Assembly (NCBI RefSeq): GCF_900116905.1
Contig: NZ_FPCG01000006.1
Location: 1-64,000, forward strand
Direction of reading: 5' to 3'
DNA from: Micrococcus terreus
GTDB taxonomy: Bacteria; Actinomycetota; Actinomycetes; Actinomycetales; Micrococcaceae
DNA: 64,000 bases
Under the pieces are notes generated by a model that was not told the DNA's origin, searched no databases, and saw nothing but the letters and a program-made list of their open reading frames with translations. How positions within the stretch are numbered: the first letter of the stretch is position 1; each line of letters begins with the position of its first letter. Both the position numbers and the translations under genes were made by a program. Below are positions 8,273 through 16,299 of this stretch, one piece after another.

Positions 8273-8349
8273 TGGTGCCCCCGGTGGGACTCGAACCCAC
8301 AACACAGCGATTTTAAGTCGCCTGCCTCTGCCAATTGGGCTACGGGGGC
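8273..8349 (-). tRNA. tRNA with UAA anticodon (Leu by codon), class-I shape
   Basis: A full cloverleaf: acceptor GCCCCCG/CGGGGGC, discriminator A, encoded CCA, D-arm GCC/GGC with AAUUGGCAGA in the loop, anticodon stem GGCGA/UCGCU, loop CUUAAAA (anticodon UAA), variable region of only 5 nt (GUGUU) and T-arm GUGGG/CCCAC with loop UUCGAGU. The anticodon reads UUA (Leu) and A73 suits leucine. Bacterial tRNA-Leu normally carries a long variable arm, which is absent here, so the amino-acid identity is uncertain. Its 3' half is the likely attachment site of the neighbouring integrase. Confidence 0.85.
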
Positions 8350-8387
8350 CTGGACCAGTGCGTCACCCTAAGTGACCACAGCGCAAC

Positions 8388-8415
8388 GGCCCGGCACCCC
8401 TCAGGGTACCGGGCC
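8388..8415. terminator. ndh terminator hairpin
   Basis: The stem GGCCCGGCACCC/GGGTACCGGGCC (12 positions, one mismatch) has a 4-nt loop. It lies 24 bp past the ndh stop and between ndh and the tRNA. One arm runs straight into a copy of the 12-bp word described under findings. Confidence 0.7.
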
Positions 8416-8424
8416 GTCGTCGGG
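8413..8424 (+). repeat. copy of dispersed 12-bp word GCCGTCGTCGGG
   Basis: Intergenic copy overlapping the end of the ndh terminator hairpin. Exact match. Confidence 0.8.
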
Positions 8425-8438
8425 CGTCTGGTGTCAGA

Positions 8439-9845
8439 TCACTTCGCCAGAGCCTTCTTGCTCTCGAAGCGGCCGACCTGCGGGGTGCCGCCGGCGGCCT
8501 CCAGGAAGGCGTTGTGCGGGCGGTCCAGGTTCTCCACGGCGGTGGTGTCCCGGCCCCAGACCAGCTCGTTGAGCCAGCCGGTGAAGATGCGGGCCTTGCG
8601 CTCGAACATCGGCATGGCCATCACGTGGTAGCCGCGGTGCGCCAGCCAGGCCGGCAGACCGGAGATCTTCACACCGAGCGGGTTGCCCACGCCCTTGCCC
8701 ACGCCGAAGCCGGCCACGGCACCCAGGGACTTGTGGACGTACTCCTCCACCGGGCCCGCGCCGAAGCGGACGGCCAGCAGGTTGGCGGCCAGGCGCTTGG
8801 CCTGACGGCCCGCGTGCTGGGCGTTGGGGACGCAGAAGCCGCCGGGTCCAGCGCCGGTCAGGTCCGGGACGGCGCAGACGTCGCCGCAGCCCCAGGCGCC
8901 CTCAAGCACTCCACCGTCACCGTCGGAGACCTGCAGGGTGGGGGTGACCTCGATGCGGCCGCGCTCCTCCACCGGGAAGTCGGTCTTCTTGGCCACGCCG
9001 TTGGCGGCCACACCGGCGGTCCAGACCAGGGTGTCAGCGTAGAACTCGCCGGCGTCGGACTTGTCCTGCATGTTGATCAGCTTCATGAGGTTGTCCTCGG
9101 CGCTGGAGAGCGAGGTGTTCAGCAGGACCTCGATGCCGCGGGTCTTCAGGTGGTCCACCACGCCCAGTGCCTGGTCCTCGGAGACCTCCGGCATGATCCG
9201 GCCCATGGCCTCGACCAGCACGATGCGGGCATCGGACTGGGCCAGGCGCGGGTTCTTGGCGATGGTGGCGCGGATGATGTCCTCCATCTCCGCGATGGTC
9301 TCGATGCCGGCGAAGCCTCCGCCCACGACCACGAAGGTCAGGGCACGGCGCTTCTCCTCGACGTCGGTCATGGTGGACGCGGCCTCGATGCGCTCCAGGA
9401 TCTGGTTGCGCAGGGCCTCGGCCTCCTCAATGGCCTTCAGGCCGATGCCGGCCTCAGCCAGACCCGGGATGGGGAAGGTGCGCGTGGTGGCACCGGCGGT
9501 CATCACGATGTCCTGGTACGGGATCTCGAACTCAGAGCCGTCCTCGGTCTGCACCGTGGCGGTCTTGCGCGCGTGCTCGACCTTCACGACCTTGCCGATC
9601 ACGTGCTCGGAGGCCTTCAGGTGCGTGCGGCGGTCCACCACGGCGTGGCGGGGCTCGATGTGACCGCCCACGACCTCTGGCAGGAAGGGCTGGTAGGTCA
9701 TGTACGGCAGCGGGTCGACGATGGTGACCACACCGCCGCGCGCCTTGACCTGCTTCTCGAGGTTCTTGGCGACGTAGAGGCCGGCGTAGCCGCCGCCGAC
9801 GATCAGGACGCGGGGCTTCGGGGACAGTTGCGGGGTAAGTGCCAT
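8439..9845 (-). CDS. ndh: type II NADH dehydrogenase (NADH:quinone oxidoreductase)
   Basis: A 468-residue non-proton-pumping respiratory enzyme on the inner face of the membrane that passes electrons from NADH to menaquinone. The FAD-binding Rossmann motif VLIVGGGYAGL is at about 14-24. A second nucleotide motif, TFVVVGGGFAGIETIAEM, binds NADH, and the FAD end-motif AWGCGDVCAVPD is followed by GGFCVPNAQHAGRQ. The quinone-site AQHA sequence of this family is present. The C-terminal region with PAWLAHRGYHVMAMP and amphipathic character fits membrane attachment. ATG 9845 is chosen because the Rossmann motif begins right after it; the longer upstream frame has no family residues. It sits alone between the S8-protease operon and the tRNA, with its own terminator. 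Confidence 0.93.
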   Translation of the reverse strand: MALTPQLSPKPRVLIVGGGYAGLYVAKNLEKQVKARGGVVTIVDPLPYMTYQPFLPEVVGGHIEPRHAVVDRRTHLKASEHVIGKVVKVEHARKTATVQTEDGSEFEIPYQDIVMTAGATTRTFPIPGLAEAGIGLKAIEEAEALRNQILERIEAASTMTDVEEKRRALTFVVVGGGFAGIETIAEMEDIIRATIAKNPRLAQSDARIVLVEAMGRIMPEVSEDQALGVVDHLKTRGIEVLLNTSLSSAEDNLMKLINMQDKSDAGEFYADTLVWTAGVAANGVAKKTDFPVEERGRIEVTPTLQVSDGDGGVLEGAWGCGDVCAVPDLTGAGPGGFCVPNAQHAGRQAKRLAANLLAVRFGAGPVEEYVHKSLGAVAGFGVGKGVGNPLGVKISGLPAWLAHRGYHVMAMPMFERKARIFTGWLNELVWGRDTTAVENLDRPHNAFLEAAGGTPQVGRFESKKALAK

Positions 9846-9913
9846 ACCGTCCAGGGTAGTCGGCGGGACAGATGACGTGAAATCTTTCACAAAGTCACAA
9901 AGTGCGGGGCAGG

Positions 9914-11281
9914 TCAGGCGGTGTCGCGGCGGCTGCGCCGGTAGACCACGACGCCGGCCGTCACCGAGGCGGCGGCGGCCAGGAGGGTGCCCAGCAGCAG
10001 GGCGGGCGCCAGACCGGGCGCAGGATCTGCGGGCTCGGCGGCCGGTGGGAGCGCGGTGGGCTGGCCTTGGGGTGCCGCAGTGACGACGGGACGACCCGGT
10101 GCCACGGGGCCGGCAGGGGTGGTCCCCGGGGAGGGCTCGCCGACCGAGGCACGGCGGTTGACCCGGATCCATTCGGCCAGGCTGTCCTGCGGGGCCCGTT
10201 CGACGGCGGGGATCTCGGCGGTCACGGCCGCGGCCGCGTCGATGATCCCGTGCCCGTAGACGGGGTCCTCCCCCGGTGCTCCGGCGTCCCGTGCGGTGGC
10301 GCGGATCCGGTGCATGACCTGGTGGGCCGGCATCTGCGGGTCGGCCGAGCGGATCAGGGCGGCCAGCCCGGCCACCAGCGGTGCCGCGCCGGAGGTCCCG
10401 CTCCAGATGCCGTGGCCCCCGCCGGGCAGGGCCCCGACCAGGGGATCCGCCGGTGCGGCGACCCCGATGCTGATCCCCTGGGTGGATGCATCCCAGCTGG
10501 CCTGGCCTCGTTCATCCAGCCCGGCCACGGTCAGCACCCCCGGGATGGTGGCCGGGGCTCCGGCCGTGTGGGTGCCGGAGGCCCTGTTGCCGGCCGCGGC
10601 CACCACCAGGACCTCGTTCTGCTCGGCATACAGGAAGGCCTCGTCCCAGCTCTCCGGCCAGTCCGTGCGGGTGGAGACCAGGGACATGTTGATGATGTCC
10701 GCCCCCTGGTCCACGGCCCAGCGCACGGCCTGGGGGATCTGCTCCTCCGCCGGAGGCACCCCCGGGCGGTCATCACCGAGGTGCACGGAGATGGACAGCA
10801 GCTGGGCCTCCGGGGCGACCCCCAGGATCCCAGCGTCACCCGGCCCGGGCTCCCCGCCCGGGTCGTGTCCGTGGCCGGCCAGCACCGAGGCCACCAGGGT
10901 GCCGTGCTCGCTGCCCTCCCCGATCGGCTGGTCCCCGGAGGATGAGCCCACACCGGAGACGTCCGTCCCACCGACCACCTGACCGGTCAGGTCCGGATGG
11001 GTGCCGTCGATCCCGGTGTCGATCACCGCCACGGTCACGCCCTCCCCGCGGGAACGCTCCCAGGCGGTGGTGAACCCGTACTCCTCGAGCCAGAACTGCT
11101 GGCCCCGCCAGAGATCCTCCGGCTCCGTGACGGTGTCCGTGGACAGTGACGGAGACGGCGTGGACGACTCGGTCGGGGCGGCCACGGCACCCACACCGAG
11201 CCCGGGTCCGGCGAGCAGGCTCAGGGTCAGGGCGGCGATGAGGGTCCTCCCCCGCCTCCGGCCCGCCAGGTGACTGCTCAC
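9914..11281 (-). CDS. mycosin-like S8 (subtilisin) serine protease, membrane anchored
   Basis: A 455-residue exported protease. An N-terminal signal sequence (RTLIAALTLSLLAGPGLG) is followed by a peptidase S8 domain with Asp88 (VIDTGIDGTHPD), His126 (SEHGTLVASVLAG) and Ser297 (SGTSGAAPLVAG), and the oxyanion Asn in AAAGNRAS. A Pro/Thr-rich spacer follows, then one transmembrane helix near 420-445 with a positive tail (YRRSRRDTA). This layout, with the catalytic domain outside held by a C-terminal anchor, is that of mycosins, which work with type VII secretion, although no ESX genes are visible here. GTG 11281 overlaps the upstream stop by four bases, so it is translationally coupled to the exopolyphosphatase fusion. 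Confidence 0.88.
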   Translation of the reverse strand: MSSHLAGRRRGRTLIAALTLSLLAGPGLGVGAVAAPTESSTPSPSLSTDTVTEPEDLWRGQQFWLEEYGFTTAWERSRGEGVTVAVIDTGIDGTHPDLTGQVVGGTDVSGVGSSSGDQPIGEGSEHGTLVASVLAGHGHDPGGEPGPGDAGILGVAPEAQLLSISVHLGDDRPGVPPAEEQIPQAVRWAVDQGADIINMSLVSTRTDWPESWDEAFLYAEQNEVLVVAAAGNRASGTHTAGAPATIPGVLTVAGLDERGQASWDASTQGISIGVAAPADPLVGALPGGGHGIWSGTSGAAPLVAGLAALIRSADPQMPAHQVMHRIRATARDAGAPGEDPVYGHGIIDAAAAVTAEIPAVERAPQDSLAEWIRVNRRASVGEPSPGTTPAGPVAPGRPVVTAAPQGQPTALPPAAEPADPAPGLAPALLLGTLLAAAASVTAGVVVYRRSRRDTA

Positions 11282-12867
11282 GGCAGGATCGACAGCGCGA
11301 TCCCGTCCAGGATGTCGTGCTCAGAGGTCAGAGCGGTGGTCACGCCGGCACCCGTGGCCCGGTGGACGCGCTGCAGCAGGGTGGTCCAGATCAGGGCGCC
11401 GGCCCCGATCACGTCCACGCGTCCGGGGTGCATGAAGGGCAGCTCGGCCCGCTCGGCTCGGGTGGCGGCCAGCAGGCTCCGTGCGGTCTCGTCCACGCGG
11501 GCGAGCTCCAGCTGCGCCCCGTGGATGCGGTCCGGCTCGTAGGCCTCCAGCTCCAGTGCGGCGGCGGTCACCGTGGTCACCGAACCGGCCACGCCCACCA
11601 CCGCACGCACCCCGTCCAGCGGGACGCTCTGCTCCACCCGGTCCAGGATGGACTCGATGTCCGCTGTGGCCGCACCGATCTGCTCGGCTGTGGGCGGATC
11701 CTCGGTGAGGTGGCGCTCGGTGAAGCGCACACAGCCCATGTCCACGCTGATCGAGGCACGCACCTGCGGCCCCTCCGGACCGGTGACGGTGCCCACCACG
11801 AACTCGGTGGATCCGCCGCCGATGTCCACCACCAGCACCTGGTCCTCCGGCCCCCAGTCCGTGGCGTCCAGCACAGAGACCGCCCCCGCGAAGGACAGTG
11901 CCGCCTCCTCCTGGCCGCTGATGACCTCCGGCTCCACGCCGAGGCGCTCCCGGATGCCCTCCACGAACACCTCGCGGTTGGACACGTCGCGGCTGGCCGA
12001 GGTGGCCACGAAGCGCACTCGTCCGGCGTGGAGCCGCTGGATCTCGGCGGCGTACTCCTCCGCCGCGGCGAAGGTGCGTTCCAGAGCGGCGGGGGCGAAC
12101 TGCCCGGTGGCATCCACGCCCTCGCCCAGCCGCACCACGCGCATCTCCCGGGCCAGCTCCTCGAACTGGCCTCCTGACCCAGCATCCCCGTCCTCCGCCG
12201 CACGGGCCACCAGCAGGCGGATCGAGTTGGTCCCGCAGTCCACGGCCGCCACGGTCTGGGCGCGCAGCCGCTCCAGCCGCTTGACGTGCCGGCTCAGATC
12301 GCGCGCCGGAACCGGTGCCTCCGGGTCCCAGGCGCCCTCGCAGCGGCAGGTGTCCTTCGTCCACCACTCGGAGATCCGTTCCAGGGCCTCGTCGCCCAGC
12401 GGGTTCACCCCGGGCCCTGCCGCCAGGGAGTGACCCACCAGCACGTGCAGGCACTTGACGCGCTCGGGCATGCCGCCGGCGGAGATGCCGCGGATCTCGG
12501 TCACCTCGCCCACTCCGGAGACCTCGCCGATCCGATCCCTCTCACGCAGATACGCCTCATGCGCCCCCCGGTAGGCGGAGGCCAGCTGCTCGTCCTGCTC
12601 CAGCCGCTCGGACATCTCGGCCATCACACCGTCGGCCTCGAGCCGGGACACGGCGGCGGTCAGCACCGGGTGGGTGAGGTAGAAGGTGGTGGGGAACGGG
12701 ATGCCGTTGGACAGGCGCGGGGCCGTCGTGGCCACCAGCGGGTTGCCGCAGACGCACCGTGCACCGATCTCCACCACGTCCCGGACGGGACGGCCCAGCT
12801 GCAGGCTGATGGTGTCCAGGTCCTGCTGCGTGGGGGTGGCGTCGGTCGTCTGGGGGTGCTGCGTCAC
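11278..12867 (-). CDS. DUF501 - Ppx/GppA exopolyphosphatase fusion protein
   Basis: A 529-residue protein with two parts usually encoded by neighbouring genes. Residues about 15-190 are a DUF501 domain (ISLQLGRPVRDVVEIGARC, RLSNGIPFPTTFYLTHP, RVKCLHVLVGHSLA). From about 215 a Ppx/GppA phosphatase of the ASKHA fold begins: VAAVDCGTNSIRLLV (phosphate 1), VDIGGGSTEFVVG (phosphate 2) and VGVAGSVTTVTAAA (adenosine-like motif). It hydrolyses the end phosphate of polyphosphate or pppGpp in this family; the role of DUF501 is unknown. GTG 12867 is chosen over a longer frame because GGAGG lies just upstream and the longer form would overlap divIC; the spacing of about 4 nt is short. It is coupled to the S8 protease by a GTGA overlap. 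Confidence 0.85.
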   Translation of the reverse strand: MTQHPQTTDATPTQQDLDTISLQLGRPVRDVVEIGARCVCGNPLVATTAPRLSNGIPFPTTFYLTHPVLTAAVSRLEADGVMAEMSERLEQDEQLASAYRGAHEAYLRERDRIGEVSGVGEVTEIRGISAGGMPERVKCLHVLVGHSLAAGPGVNPLGDEALERISEWWTKDTCRCEGAWDPEAPVPARDLSRHVKRLERLRAQTVAAVDCGTNSIRLLVARAAEDGDAGSGGQFEELAREMRVVRLGEGVDATGQFAPAALERTFAAAEEYAAEIQRLHAGRVRFVATSASRDVSNREVFVEGIRERLGVEPEVISGQEEAALSFAGAVSVLDATDWGPEDQVLVVDIGGGSTEFVVGTVTGPEGPQVRASISVDMGCVRFTERHLTEDPPTAEQIGAATADIESILDRVEQSVPLDGVRAVVGVAGSVTTVTAAALELEAYEPDRIHGAQLELARVDETARSLLAATRAERAELPFMHPGRVDVIGAGALIWTTLLQRVHRATGAGVTTALTSEHDILDGIALSILP

Positions 12868-12896
12868 GGGTCCTCCGAGGGTCTCTGAAGGGCCGG

Positions 12897-13814
12897 TCAG
12901 TCGGTCGCGGCCCGCACCACAGAATCCCACAGACCGTCGGCCCAGGGCATATCCGGGTTCACGGCGCCGGGATCGGACGCCGCCTCGGCGGTCTCCGGCA
13001 GGGCCGCCTCACCGCCGATCACCATGTACTTCTTCTCCCCCGGCATGACCAGGTTCAGGCGGTCCCGGGCCTGCTGCTGGACGTAGGCGGGGTCCTCCCA
13101 GCGCTTGATCTGCGCGGTCAGCTCGCCCTGGAGCTCACGCTGCTGCTCGATCTCGGTCTGCACGCCGGTCAGCTCGGCCTGCTGGTTCAGGAACACCCGC
13201 AGGGTGGGCGCCACCAGGATGGCCGCGACCATGGCCACCACCAGCAGTGCGATGCTGCGCCCGGAGAAGCTGCGGGCCGGGATCGGCTTGACCGGTGCCT
13301 GAGTGCGAGGCTGCTGGGCACGCAGCACCTTGGTCACGGACTCGGTGGAGCCGTGGGTGGCCGGAATGCCGGTGGGCTTCACCGGTCGGGCGGCGCGGCC
13401 GGTGGAGCGGGAGGCTCCCGACGACGGACGGCCGCCACCAGCGCCCGGGGCCTTGCGCTCGGCGCCGGCTGGACGGCCTGCGGGCCCTTCCGGACGCGCG
13501 GAGGTGCCGGCCGACGGGACATGCGGACGGACGGAGCGCTCCAGCAGTGCCCGGCGTTCGGCAGCGCGGCGCTGCTCCGGGGTGGGACGGGGACGGGACT
13601 GCTGACGGGGCGCGGAGTCCAGCGGGATGACCTTGGCCGAGTGGCGGGTCACCGGGTGGGAGCCTGCGTGGCTGACCGACCGAGCCACCTGCGGATCAGC
13701 GGCGGCCTCAGCGGCGGTCTCGGCAGCCGAGACCAGTTCCGTCTGCCCGGAGGGCACGGAGACGGCGGCTCGGCTCATGGCAGAGCGAGGGACTCGAGGT
13801 CGGCGGCTGGCCAT
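12897..13814 (-). CDS. septum formation initiator, DivIC/FtsB-type
   Basis: A 305-residue cell-division protein. A long basic, Pro/Ala/Arg-rich cytoplasmic N-terminal part (about 1-185, low complexity) is followed by one membrane helix (SIALLVVAMVAAILVAPTLRVFL). A periplasmic coiled coil (QQAELTGVQTEIEQQRELQGELTAQI) and the DivIC end region (WEDPAYVQQQARDRLNLVMPGEKKYMVI) complete it. DivIC/FtsB proteins link FtsL and FtsQ in the divisome. Bacterial homologues are often only 100-200 residues, so the extension is notable. ATG 13814 has GGAGGG 7 nt upstream. It stands between eno and the DUF501-ppx gene, the usual actinobacterial order, and is probably the first gene of that operon. Confidence 0.88.
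   Translation of the reverse strand: MASRRPRVPRSAMSRAAVSVPSGQTELVSAAETAAEAAADPQVARSVSHAGSHPVTRHSAKVIPLDSAPRQQSRPRPTPEQRRAAERRALLERSVRPHVPSAGTSARPEGPAGRPAGAERKAPGAGGGRPSSGASRSTGRAARPVKPTGIPATHGSTESVTKVLRAQQPRTQAPVKPIPARSFSGRSIALLVVAMVAAILVAPTLRVFLNQQAELTGVQTEIEQQRELQGELTAQIKRWEDPAYVQQQARDRLNLVMPGEKKYMVIGGEAALPETAEAASDPGAVNPDMPWADGLWDSVVRAATD
13417..13427 (-). repeat. 11-bp copy of dispersed word (CCGTCGTCGGG)
   Basis: Lies inside the low-complexity linker of divIC, where it is read as Pro-Ser-Ser-Gly. The first base of the 12-mer is T instead of G. Confidence 0.7.
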
Positions 13815-14100
13815 GGCGCATCCCTCCGTCTGGGCAGCAGGTGTGGGGTCACTGACCACGGTAGTGCCGAGGCGCCCAGATCCCCCCGAGGGCGCGCCCT
13901 GCCACGCCGAACAAGGGCATGTCATGTCTCGCTGCAGAGCTCTGCGGCACGGCACCCCAGCGCAGAGATCTCAGTTGCACCGTTCGCCGCTCAACCCGAC
14001 CGTGTTGCACGATTCGTCGGTCTGCGGCCCGATCCTCGCCACTCTCTGCAACAGATCCTGCCGATCCGTCGAACGGTGCATCACAGATCGCGGCAACGGC
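13815..14100. other. 374-bp gap between eno and divIC (13815-14188)
   Basis: No coding region with family residues is seen here. It holds a 12-bp perfect palindrome GCAGAGCTCTGC at 13934-13945. An 11-bp inverted repeat also lies here: TGCACCGTTCG at 13976-13986 and its complement CGAACGGTGCA at 14070-14080. The eno terminator follows from 14101. The divIC promoter should lie here on the minus strand, but I could not assign -35/-10 boxes with confidence. Confidence 0.5.
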
Positions 14101-14148
14101 GACGGCCCCGCACCGGCCAGCGTGGTGCTGGGAGGTGACGGGGCCGTC
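14101..14148 (-). terminator. eno terminator hairpin
   Basis: A 10-bp stem (GACGGCCCCG / CGGGGCCGTC) encloses a 28-nt loop that has its own CACC/GGTG pairing. It lies about 40 bp past the eno stop. The right arm merges into an exact copy of the dispersed 12-bp word (14143-14154). Confidence 0.6.
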
Positions 14149-14154
14149 GTCGGG
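14143..14154 (+). repeat. copy of dispersed 12-bp word GCCGTCGTCGGG
   Basis: Intergenic copy overlapping the right arm of the eno terminator. Exact match. Confidence 0.8.
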
Positions 14155-14188
14155 AATCCGGCGGAGCCGGGTCCTCAGCTGGGCAGGA

Positions 14189-15538
<1,350 letters not shown>

Positions 15539-16267
15539 CTACCTCCGACCCTGACGCAGGGCCGCAAGATGGCGGCGCAGCGCCCGTTCCGGGTCCAGGT
15601 CCGCCCGGCGGGCCAGCTGCACCAGCCGGAACAGCTCCGCCCCCAGGGCCTCCTCGTCCGCCAGCGCCTGCTCCAGCCGGTCGGCTTCTGCGGCGCTTCC
15701 CGACGACGGCGCCTCAGGTTCGGGCAGCGGGTCCACCGCCTGCCGGGCGGCACGGTCCACCACCTTCCCGGCGGAGGCCAGAGCGGGCAGGTGCGCGGGC
15801 AGGGAGGCGAACGGCGAGTCAGGTGCGGCGGGCTCCCGCGCCCGCTCTTCGGCCTTGATCCGCTCCCACGCCTTCTCGATGTCCGCGATGCTCGCGGCGG
15901 CGAGCTCCTCCTCGGAGCGCAGGGTGCCGTCCGCGTGGAAGACATGCGGGTTGCGGCGGATCATCTTGGCGGTGATGGCCTCGGCCACCGTGTCCAGGGT
16001 GAAGCCGCCGTGGCCGGAGGCGATCGCCGAGTGCAGCACCACCTGGAACAGAACGTCGCCCATCTCCAGGCGGAGGCGTTCGTCGTCCCCGTCGGCCACC
16101 GCGGAGGCATCCCAGGGTGCGGTGCGGGACTCGATCACCTCGAGCGCCTCGTAGGACTCCTCCACCAGGTACTCGGTGAGCACCGGGTGGGTGAGCCGCC
16201 TGGTCCAGGGGCAGTGCTGCCGCAGCTGCGCCACCACCCAGACCAGGCGGTCCATCTGTTCACTCAT
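15539..16267 (-). CDS. mazG: MazG-family nucleoside triphosphate pyrophosphohydrolase
   Basis: A 242-residue all-alpha NTP pyrophosphatase that removes aberrant or surplus (d)NTPs. The start RLVWVVAQLRQHCPWTRRLTH and the metal-binding EXXE segments YLVEESYEALEVIE and LRLEMGDVLFQVVLHS are typical, and KMIRRNPHVF closes the first domain. The C-terminal half is degenerate, Ala/Glu-rich and carries one copy of the dispersed word, consistent with a single active MazG domain plus a variable tail. It lies 32 bp after the adenosine deaminase gene and 63 bp before eno, probably one transcript. Confidence 0.9.
   Translation of the reverse strand: MSEQMDRLVWVVAQLRQHCPWTRRLTHPVLTEYLVEESYEALEVIESRTAPWDASAVADGDDERLRLEMGDVLFQVVLHSAIASGHGGFTLDTVAEAITAKMIRRNPHVFHADGTLRSEEELAAASIADIEKAWERIKAEERAREPAAPDSPFASLPAHLPALASAGKVVDRAARQAVDPLPEPEAPSSGSAAEADRLEQALADEEALGAELFRLVQLARRADLDPERALRRHLAALRQGRR
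15699..15710 (-). repeat. copy of dispersed 12-bp word GCCGTCGTCGGG
   Basis: Exact copy within the variable tail of mazG, read as Ala-Pro-Ser-Ser-Gly. Confidence 0.8.
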
Positions 16268-16299
16268 GCTGATGCGCGGTCCGCTCCGGCAACGGCCAG

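Noticed and set aside
1-8350. Intact prophage
   Set aside because: Apart from the truncated integrase there are no structural, lysis or replication genes; the content fits a decayed integrative island.
12865-12930. Extended start of the DUF501-Ppx protein at 12930
   Set aside because: The extra residues are not family-like and would overlap divIC; GTG 12867 has a ribosome-binding sequence.
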